From assembly GCA_023248365.1 (NCBI GenBank), contig JAHFER010000138.1, forward strand, positions 1 to 5,269: DNA of 5,269 nucleotides, written 5' to 3'. This document shows positions 1 to 3,951 of this stretch, one piece after another (positions within the stretch are counted from its first letter, which is position 1; the number at the start of each line of letters is the position of its first letter). The notes under the pieces were generated by a model. That model saw only the letters and a list, made by a program, of their open reading frames with translations. It did no database searches and was not told the DNA's origin. The DNA comes from Nitrospirota bacterium (GTDB lineage: Bacteria; Nitrospirota; 9FT-COMBO-42-15; HDB-SIOI813). A program made the translations under genes and the position numbers.

Positions 1-471
1 AACCGGTATAAAAGCCAGCTTAGAAAGGAAATAAATAGGCCTGCCCACGAATAGTGCAATCGGTTCAGAAAATCTTATAGCAAGGGATTTCGGGACAAGT
101 TCTCCAAGAATAAGTGTAAGGTATGAGGTTATCAGCACTACAATTCCAATAGCTATAACGGCGCTACCCTCCTGTATGAAACCTACAGGTATTTGTTGAA
201 GGATCGGTTTTAAAGCCTCTATTGCCGCTGCTCCGCTTATGGCCCCTGCCAGCATACCAACTAATGTTATCCCTACCTGAACTGTAGCGAGAAATTTGTC
301 AGGCTCATTCTGGAGCTTATGAATAATCTCTGCACGTTTGTCTCCCAACTCCATAAGGTGCTTAATTCTGCTCTTTCTCAAAGAGATAATGGCTATCTCC
401 GCCCCGGCAAAAAAGCCATTCACAATAATAAGAAAAAGGATTAAAAATATCTCAAACCAGAATCCAGTCAT
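1..471 (-). CDS. CorC/HlyC-family (DUF21/CNNM) membrane protein, N-terminal part
   Basis: Partial gene: the frame stays open to the left edge, so only the first 157 residues are present. They correspond to the DUF21/CNNM transmembrane domain of the CorC/HlyC family; a pair of CBS domains and a CorC_HlyC domain would normally follow outside the window. Visible traits are a first membrane helix (about residues 5-27) running into NGFFAGAEIAIISLRKSRI (18-36), the usual family opening. Further hydrophobic segments lie at about 62-85, 103-125 and 137-157, with the conserved GELVPKS at 123-129. Family members sit in the inner membrane and are linked to magnesium or cobalt efflux or tolerance; the substrate here is unknown. 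The ATG at 471 is the first possible start, because an in-frame TGA lies at 484-486. No Shine-Dalgarno sequence precedes it, whereas a promoter-like element does (see 478-506). The gene is divergent from the 93-aa gene at 560. Family assignment is strong, function is not. Confidence 0.88.
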   Translation of the reverse strand, partial: MTGFWFEIFLILFLIIVNGFFAGAEIAIISLRKSRIKHLMELGDKRAEIIHKLQNEPDKFLATVQVGITLVGMLAGAISGAAAIEALKPILQQIPVGFIQEGSAVIAIGIVVLITSYLTLILGELVPKSLAIRFSEPIALFVGRPIYFLSKLAFIPV

Positions 472-477
472 GGTTAC

Positions 478-506
478 ATTATTTCACAGGAGAAAATGTT
501 ATGCAA
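478..506 (-). promoter_or_regulatory. Putative sigma70-type promoter of the CorC-like gene, possibly leaderless
   Basis: Read on the minus strand there is TTGCAT (506-501), a 17-base spacer, and AATAAT (483-478) directly preceded by TGA, which fits an extended -10. A start about seven bases after the -10 would fall at or next to 471, the A of the CorC-like ATG. The transcript would therefore have essentially no leader, in agreement with the missing ribosome binding site. This is prediction from consensus only. Confidence 0.45.
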
Positions 507-520
507 ATAAACCAACCTCC

Positions 521-550
521 TTGACCTTTCATAATCTGTCATGTTAATTT
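521..550 (+). promoter_or_regulatory. Putative promoter of the 93-aa gene
   Basis: TTGACC at 521-526 is a good -35 match. The -10 is weak: TTAATT at 544-549 with a 17-base spacer, or TAATTT at 545-550 with an 18-base spacer and an upstream TG (extended -10). Transcription would begin near 556-558, only a few bases before the ATG at 560, and no Shine-Dalgarno sequence lies between. The -10 quality limits confidence. Confidence 0.35.
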
Positions 551-559
551 TACATCACA

Positions 560-841
560 ATGCCGGAAGACAAATTAAGAGGAAAGAGCCTTGCCGCTGT
601 TGCAGCCGATATTGCTGACGGCTTTATATATTTAAATCCCCTTATCCTTAAAGACTTCTCCAGTGATGTATATAAGGAAATTCATAATCACTTAAGAAAA
701 CTGCAAACAGCAGTACGCAATGAAAAGTTCCCCTCTCATGATCAGGCTGCAATCCGAAAGAGAAATCTGAAACTTCAACGCCTTCACCAGGCAGTTGTTG
801 TGTTACAAAACTCAGCAAGGGTGAAGAGAATAATCCTTTGA
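560..841 (+). CDS. Conserved-looking small protein of unknown function (93 aa)
   Basis: I do not recognise a named family. The 93-residue product is soluble in character: no signal peptide, no membrane segment and no cysteines. It begins MPEDKLRGKSLAAVAADIAD, followed by a hydrophobic patch (GFIYLNPLIL, 21-30). The C-terminal half is basic and helix-prone (KLQTAVRNEKF about 47-57, then RKRNLKLQRLHQAVVVLQ about 66-83). The even charge pattern and good codon structure argue for a real gene, and the minus strand beneath it has no competing long frame. The ATG at 560 is the only plausible start, because an in-frame TAA lies at 545-547. No Shine-Dalgarno sequence is present, and a promoter placed just upstream would give a near-leaderless message. 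Its TGA (839-841) directly abuts the stop of the convergent cytochrome gene. A regulatory or structural helper role is possible, but nothing in the sequence fixes it. Confidence 0.7.
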   Translation: MPEDKLRGKSLAAVAADIADGFIYLNPLILKDFSSDVYKEIHNHLRKLQTAVRNEKFPSHDQAAIRKRNLKLQRLHQAVVVLQNSARVKRIIL

Positions 842-1381
842 TTACATATCATGGCAGGCTAAACAGAGTGCGCTTCTGTCAGTCTTGATTCGTAGAAACA
901 GAGGGTTATTGCAGCTATGCGGGTCATGACAACTCGCGCACTCAACTTTATCATTGAAAAGTTTTACAGGGGCTGTTGGAAGGTTTTTTAGTTTTAGCGT
1001 ACTGCTGATATTCCGTGCATCTGAGTAACTTACTGAAAACGGGTGATCAATCCCACCCCGCCCTGGAGTAACAGGCCTTGATATCCTCTCTGACAGGCTT
1101 CCCAGTGATGTGTGCATAGAGGCATCCTTTGTTGAGCCGTCATGACAGCTCAGACAAAACCTGCTGTCAGTGTTAACTGTAAAACCTGGTTCTTCCTGGC
1201 TTTCAGCATTATGGCAGTAATAACATGCAGTAAATTCACCTGTGGAAACATTGTGTTTTGCACATATATCTGAAGGAGAAACACTTTTGGCATAATCAGG
1301 AAACCACAAAGGAGAGATGAATATTAAGGTCAATATTATAAAATTAATTGCCAGCAAATAGCGTCTGCCATTTTTCAACAT
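842..1381 (-). CDS. Membrane-anchored tetraheme cytochrome c (doubled-CXXCH type)
   Basis: The 179-residue product has four c-type heme-binding motifs: CYYCH (53-57), CLSCH (76-80), CASCH (148-152) and CLACH (173-177). The last pair, CASCHDPHS followed by a basic stretch and ALCLACHDM, is the typical doubled-CXXCH arrangement, and DHPFSVSY (112-119) offers a further histidine of the kind often seen in this family. A basic N-terminus (KNGRR) followed by a hydrophobic segment at about 8-27 is an uncleaved signal anchor or a signal peptide, so the hemes face the periplasm or outside. The likely role is electron transfer in respiration; the partner is not identifiable. The protein ends two residues after the last heme motif. 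An upstream TTG at 1423 is in frame, but it overlaps the predicted -35 region and adds an un-signal-like extension, so I start at the ATG at 1381. The gene converges on the 93-aa gene and diverges from the HNH gene. Confidence 0.9.
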   Translation of the reverse strand: MLKNGRRYLLAINFIILTLIFISPLWFPDYAKSVSPSDICAKHNVSTGEFTACYYCHNAESQEEPGFTVNTDSRFCLSCHDGSTKDASMHTSLGSLSERISRPVTPGRGGIDHPFSVSYSDARNISSTLKLKNLPTAPVKLFNDKVECASCHDPHSCNNPLFLRIKTDRSALCLACHDM

Positions 1382-1388
1382 GTTGATA

Positions 1389-1417
1389 AGTTTACATAAT
1401 GGTGTGTATAAAGTCAA
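1389..1417 (-). promoter_or_regulatory. Putative sigma70-type promoter of the cytochrome gene, possibly leaderless
   Basis: On the minus strand TTGACT (1417-1412) is separated by exactly 17 bases from TAAACT (1394-1389). The expected start at about 1382-1383 sits right at the ATG (1381). No Shine-Dalgarno sequence precedes that ATG, which supports a leaderless or nearly leaderless message. The promoter also argues against the in-frame TTG at 1423 as the translation start. Confidence 0.5.
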
Positions 1418-1424
1418 AGGCAAT

Positions 1425-1454
1425 TTGCATTCTTAACCATAACTTGTGTATAAT
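1425..1454 (+). promoter_or_regulatory. Putative sigma70-type promoter of the HNH gene
   Basis: A perfect TATAAT lies at 1449-1454. The matching -35 is weak: TTGCAT at 1425-1430 with an 18-base spacer. Transcription would start near 1461, leaving about 24 bases before the ATG at 1485. That leader contains GGGGAG (1465-1470), a Shine-Dalgarno-like run, but it is 14 bases from the ATG, longer than usual. Confidence 0.5.
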
Positions 1455-1484
1455 CTGATTTAATTGGGGAGTAAATAGTAAATT

Positions 1485-2021
1485 ATGGAACATACACTTC
1501 TCCTAAATGCTACCTTCGAACCTCTAAAGGTAATTCACTGGAAGAGGGCAGTAACCCTGCTTTTCCAGGGCAAAGTTGAAGTACTTGAGGTTTACGACCG
1601 TGAAGTCCACGGGGTTTCCATTGCATTTCAATTACCATCCGTACTAAGGCTCTTAAACCTTGTTCGTGCCAAAAACATACACAAGGTAAAATTCTCAAGG
1701 GCCAATATATTTGCAAGAGATAGCTACAGGTGTCAGTACTGCGGGGATAAGTTTGAAGTAAAGGAATTGACATTTGACCATGTAATTCCTGTTACCAAAC
1801 AAGGTAAAAAGAGCTGGGACAATATCGTAACCGCCTGCTGGAGATGCAACAACAAAAAAAGCGGACGAACGCCACACGAAAGCGGAATGCGTTTAATCAA
1901 ACAGCCCATAGAACCTAAATGGCTTCCACATGTAACAATTACAATAGGAATAAAAAGTACGCCAGAGAACTGGCGGGATTACCTTTACTGGCATTTGGAA
2001 TTAGACAATGATGATACTTGA
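1485..2021 (+). CDS. Stand-alone HNH endonuclease family protein
   Basis: The 178-residue protein opens with LLLNATFEPLKVIHWKRAV (5-23), the hallmark N-terminal region of a common bacterial HNH protein family. The HNH zinc-finger nuclease core follows: CQYC (83-86), the catalytic DHVIP (98-102, with H99 as the expected general base), N113, and CWRCNN (118-123) completing the four-cysteine zinc site, then KKSGRTP. All core residues are present, so it should be folded and able to bind metal and nick or cut DNA. Members are widespread, short and usually alone. They resemble McrA-type nucleases, but their cellular role is not settled, and no methylase, toxin partner or phage gene lies next to this one. 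The start fits the family's usual N-terminus, although the nearest Shine-Dalgarno-like run is 14 bases upstream. The gene converges on the zinc-ribbon gene with 15 bases between the stops. Confidence 0.92.
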   Translation: MEHTLLLNATFEPLKVIHWKRAVTLLFQGKVEVLEVYDREVHGVSIAFQLPSVLRLLNLVRAKNIHKVKFSRANIFARDSYRCQYCGDKFEVKELTFDHVIPVTKQGKKSWDNIVTACWRCNNKKSGRTPHESGMRLIKQPIEPKWLPHVTITIGIKSTPENWRDYLYWHLELDNDDT

Positions 2022-2036
2022 CGGCGTCCGCTTCCA

Positions 2037-2234
2037 TTATCCCGCCTTTTTCAGACGTCTCCGTTTAACCTCATTATTCTGACGGCCTGCATTAAGACGA
2101 TTAGCCATTATAATACTGTCCACAACATTACCGCAGAAAACGCACCGCCAGCCATAAAAATAAAAGCTGCTTGTTTCTGCCATATCCATAAACTTCTCGT
2201 ACATCATCAGACCGTTGCACTTTGGGCAGTTCAT
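2037..2234 (-). CDS. Small zinc-ribbon protein (65 aa), predicted sigma54-controlled
   Basis: The product is 65 residues with two zinc-binding pairs, CPKC (3-6) and CVFC (31-34, followed by GNVVD). This is a zinc ribbon holding one metal ion. Between them is MMYEKFMDMAETSSFYFYGWR, and the tail (49-64) is strongly basic (VKRRRLKK), so nucleic-acid contact is plausible but unproven. I recall similar small CPKC...RCxxCG proteins in Nitrospirota and Geobacter-like genomes without an assigned function. The start at 2234 is chosen because AGGAAGGGTG (2250-2241) is a strong ribosome binding site six bases away and the zinc motif starts at once. An in-frame ATG at 2276 would add 14 residues without a good site. 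The upstream region carries an exact sigma54 promoter, an IHF-like site and a tandem repeat. The gene appears to be the only one in its transcript, as the HNH gene is convergent just beyond it. Confidence 0.8.
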   Translation of the reverse strand: MNCPKCNGLMMYEKFMDMAETSSFYFYGWRCVFCGNVVDSIIMANRLNAGRQNNEVKRRRLKKAG

Positions 2235-2308
2235 TTTTATCACCCTTCCTTTATACAACGCCTTACAGGGGCTCATTCCCCAATAATAAGGTATTTACTT
2301 AATATAAA

Positions 2309-2324
2309 AGCAAAAAGTGTGCCA
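2309..2324 (-). promoter_or_regulatory. Sigma54 (RpoN) -24/-12 promoter
   Basis: On the minus strand TGGCAC (2324-2319), five bases ACTTT (2318-2314) and TTGC (2313-2310) followed by T match the sigma54 consensus TGGCAC-N5-TTGCW at every defined position and with the correct spacing. The expected start is about 2298, giving a leader of some 64 bases before the zinc-ribbon ATG at 2234. It points away from the 3' end of a sigma54 activator gene, and it lies in non-coding DNA, which makes a chance match less likely. Confidence 0.8.
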
Positions 2325-2341
2325 AAAATAAAAACCTTTAA

Positions 2342-2354
2342 AATCAATGAGATA
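2342..2354 (+). promoter_or_regulatory. IHF-like binding site
   Basis: AATCAATGAGATA matches the IHF consensus WATCAANNNNTTR with one mismatch (A for the first T of TTR). An A-rich tract precedes it on the same strand (about 2324-2341), as in many strong IHF sites. It lies about 44-56 bases upstream of the predicted sigma54 start, between promoter and presumed enhancer, which is the usual position for an IHF bend. In AT-rich DNA a near match can occur by chance. Confidence 0.4.
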
Positions 2355-2426
2355 CAAAAAGAATAATTGTGGCTAATGTTGCATATTTAAACATTGTGAA
2401 CTTAGGTGATCTGGCAGAGTATCATT

Positions 2427-2448
2427 GTACAAGGCGGGTACAAGGCGG
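2427..2448. repeat. Perfect 11-bp tandem repeat, candidate enhancer (UAS) of the sigma54 promoter
   Basis: GTACAAGGCGG occurs twice with no gap (2427-2437 and 2438-2448). The 11-base period puts both copies on nearly the same face of the helix. Measured from the predicted sigma54 start at about 2298 the repeat spans roughly -129 to -150, a normal enhancer distance. The first copy is part of an 8-base palindrome TTGTACAA (2425-2432), and TAAAG-C-CTTTA (2450-2460) follows immediately. The core recurs as ACCAGGCGG in the activator gene's own promoter. A binding site for that activator is the natural inference. Confidence 0.55.
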
Positions 2449-2475
2449 TTAAAGCCTTTAGTATAAGCGTTCCAT

Positions 2476-2498
2476 AACAAAACTACTGTTTCAATAGT
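2476..2498 (-). terminator. Weak candidate intrinsic terminator of the sigma54 activator gene
   Basis: On the minus strand ACTATTG (2498-2492), a three-base AAA loop and CAGTAGT (2488-2482) form a 7-bp stem with one G-T pair, followed by TTTGTT (2481-2476). The hairpin overlaps the TGA of the activator gene (2493-2491). Stem and U-tract are both modest, so termination may be partial. Confidence 0.35.
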
Positions 2499-3825
2499 GG
2501 ACAGGCCTTTTCTCAGAAACAATTCCGTAGTCCTTCAGCTTCCTCCATAGGGTTGTCCGGCTGATTCCCAGGAGCTTTGCGGCCTCCTGATATCGCCATC
2601 CCGATTTTTCCAGAACCTTAACAATCCATTCCTTCTCAACCTGGTTGAGAGAACTACCATCAGGAGAAATCTCTAAATGTTCACTTGCAGTTACTAATTC
2701 ACCCGGGAGGTGTTCAGGTAATATGGTGTTTCCCCGACTGCATACAAAGGCATGTTCAATAATATTCCTCAGCTCACGGATATTACCAGGGAAAAAATAG
2801 TTCAACAGTACCTTCATAGCCTGTGGAGACACGTTGTTTATATTTTTTTCCATCTCTTTATTAAACTTTTCTATATAGTGGTTAATAAGGAGAGGAATAT
2901 CCTCTTTACGTTCCCTCAGGGGGGGCAGGGTAATAGGAAAAACACTAATCCTGTAATAAAGGTCTTCCCTGAAGTTGTCTTCTTTTACCTCTTTTGAAAG
3001 GTTCTTATTTGTAGCAGCAATAATACGGACATCTACAGATATGGTCTTTGAGCCGCCAACTCTCTCAAACTTTTCTTCCTGAATAACGCGCAGTAATTTT
3101 GCCTGTGTGGCTAAGCTCATATCGCCTATTTCATCCAGAAATATGGTTCCGAGGTCTGCAAGTTCAAATCTTCCTACCCTGTCCTGATGCGCCCCGGTAA
3201 ATGCACCCTTAACATGACCAAAGAGTTCACTTTCTATCAATGTATCAGGAATTGCCGCACAGTTCACAGCTATAAAGGGTTTATCTTTTCTCAGGCTGTT
3301 ATTGTGAATGGCCTTTGCAACAAGCTCTTTACCAGTGCCGCTCTCCCCCTGTATTAACACTGTGCTCTTTGACTGTGCAACAGATGGAAGAATAGAAAGT
3401 ATCTCTTTCATCCTCCGGTCTTTTGTTATAATATTCTCAAACTGGAATATATCTGTAAGCCTGTCCTTTAATTCCTTTAACTGTGATATATCCCTGAACA
3501 CTTCCACGATACCAATTATATTGCCTGCATCATCATACAAAAGATCAGTATTTATATTCACCGGCATACGTCTGCCCTCTTTATTTATAAGAAAAGATTC
3601 ATAGTTCGAAATCTTCTCTTTCGTTGCAAGAGAACGCCGGAGTATGCAGTCTTCAGAGGCACATATATTACTCTGAACAAACTTTTCGCACCTGCTTCCT
3701 ACAAGTGTACTCTCCGGATAACCTAATAATTCCTGCATCGCCTTATTGACATACTGTATATTTCCCTGAAGATCAATTGTAAGCACACCATCGCTTATGC
3801 AATTGAGTATAATACGCTCAACCAT
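2491..3825 (-). CDS. PAS-domain sigma54-dependent transcriptional activator (NtrC-family bEBP)
   Basis: The 444-residue protein has three parts. A PAS sensor domain covers about 1-115 (ISDGVLTIDLQGNIQYVNKAM ending in VEVFRDIS). The AAA+ ATPase spans about 130-365: Walker A GESGTGKE (160-167), the sigma54-contact loop GAFTGA (207-212), Walker B TIFLDE (227-232), sensor I ATNKN (271-275), the arginine region FREDLYYR (285-292) and sensor II NIRELRN (348-354). A Fis-type helix-turn-helix covers about 412-435 (YQEAAKLLGISRTTLWRKLK). All motifs for ATP-driven opening of sigma54 holoenzyme are intact. There is no receiver domain, so control is by PAS sensing rather than phosphorylation. The PAS domain holds C46, C55 and C60, a C-x8-C-x4-C cluster that I recall from related PAS activators and that may bind metal or sense redox. 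The ATG at 3825 has GGAG five bases upstream; the in-frame TTG at 3849 has none. Its likely target is the zinc-ribbon gene immediately downstream. Confidence 0.93.
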   Translation of the reverse strand: MVERIILNCISDGVLTIDLQGNIQYVNKAMQELLGYPESTLVGSRCEKFVQSNICASEDCILRRSLATKEKISNYESFLINKEGRRMPVNINTDLLYDDAGNIIGIVEVFRDISQLKELKDRLTDIFQFENIITKDRRMKEILSILPSVAQSKSTVLIQGESGTGKELVAKAIHNNSLRKDKPFIAVNCAAIPDTLIESELFGHVKGAFTGAHQDRVGRFELADLGTIFLDEIGDMSLATQAKLLRVIQEEKFERVGGSKTISVDVRIIAATNKNLSKEVKEDNFREDLYYRISVFPITLPPLRERKEDIPLLINHYIEKFNKEMEKNINNVSPQAMKVLLNYFFPGNIRELRNIIEHAFVCSRGNTILPEHLPGELVTASEHLEISPDGSSLNQVEKEWIVKVLEKSGWRYQEAAKLLGISRTTLWRKLKDYGIVSEKRPVHY

Positions 3826-3860
3826 AGTATCTCCAATAAATTGTTTCAAAATTTAACAAA

Positions 3861-3889
3861 ACATTAGCAAACCAGGCGGTTTAAGTCAA
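3861..3889 (-). promoter_or_regulatory. Sigma70-type promoter of the activator gene with an embedded operator-like dyad
   Basis: On the minus strand TTGACT (3889-3884), a 17-base spacer and TAATGT (3866-3861) preceded by TGC (extended -10) give a plausible promoter, with transcription from about 3854 and a leader of around 30 bases to the ATG at 3825. The spacer contains the inverted repeat AAACC-AGGC-GGTTT (3869-3882, plus-strand reading). Its centre, ACCAGGCGG (3871-3879), resembles the ACAAGGCGG core of the tandem repeat at 2427-2448. A protein bound here would block RNA polymerase, so autorepression is suggested. Confidence 0.5.
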
Positions 3890-3899
3890 GTAAGGGTAT

Positions 3900-3942
3900 T
3901 CCCCCTAATTTAATTGAAGCTCCCCGCAGCAAGACAGGGGGA
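3900..3942. repeat. Inverted repeats sharing one G-run between kinase and activator genes
   Basis: TCCCCCT (3900-3906) is a perfect inverted repeat of AGGGGGA (3936-3942). The same G-run can instead pair with TCCCC (3921-3925), giving a shorter 5-bp stem. The two foldings exclude each other. No U-tract follows on either strand, so this is not a standard intrinsic terminator. It lies just after the kinase stop codon and upstream of the activator promoter, so it may protect the 3' end of the kinase message. Confidence 0.35.
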
Positions 3943-3951
3943 TTGCGCTCA

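Noticed and set aside
474..522. AAGGAGGT on the minus strand (511-522) followed by a short TTG-started frame (506-474: H-N-I-F-S-C-E-I-M) ending four bases before the CorC-like ATG, resembling a coupled leader peptide.
   Set aside because: The best promoter for the CorC-like gene has its -35 at 506-501, downstream of this run, so the transcript would not contain it. The CCTCC also overlaps the TTGACC -35 on the plus strand, which explains it without a leader peptide.
1382..1423. Upstream in-frame TTG start extending the cytochrome by 14 residues.
   Set aside because: No Shine-Dalgarno sequence is present, the extension overlaps a good -35/-10 pair, and it adds a non-basic stretch with a cysteine ahead of a normal signal anchor that begins at the ATG at 1381.
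1510..1877. Minus-strand open frames inside the HNH gene, and plus-strand frames inside the activator, kinase and CorC-like genes.
   Set aside because: They overlap well-supported genes in other frames, have no ribosome binding sites or recognisable motifs, and look like shadows.
2023..2051. GGCG...CGCC followed by TTTTT after the HNH stop as an intrinsic terminator.
   Set aside because: The stem is only four base pairs with a 16-base loop; the T-run is part of the lysine codons of the opposing zinc-ribbon gene.
2268..2281. GGGG-N6-CCCC hairpin in the zinc-ribbon leader enclosing an upstream ATG (2276), as a possible translational switch.
   Set aside because: The four-base stem is too short to argue for control on its own, and the preferred start at 2234 lies outside it with a free ribosome binding site.
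2384..2398. TGGC...TTGC on the plus strand in the region of 2370-2385 (TGGCTAATGTTGC) as a second sigma54 promoter.
   Set aside because: The spacing between the GG and GC elements is two bases too short, and sigma54 does not tolerate that.
3826..3849. Upstream in-frame TTG start adding 8 residues to the sigma54 activator.
   Set aside because: The ATG at 3825 has GGAG at a five-base spacing and the TTG has none; the predicted transcript start near 3854 would leave almost no room for a site upstream of the TTG.
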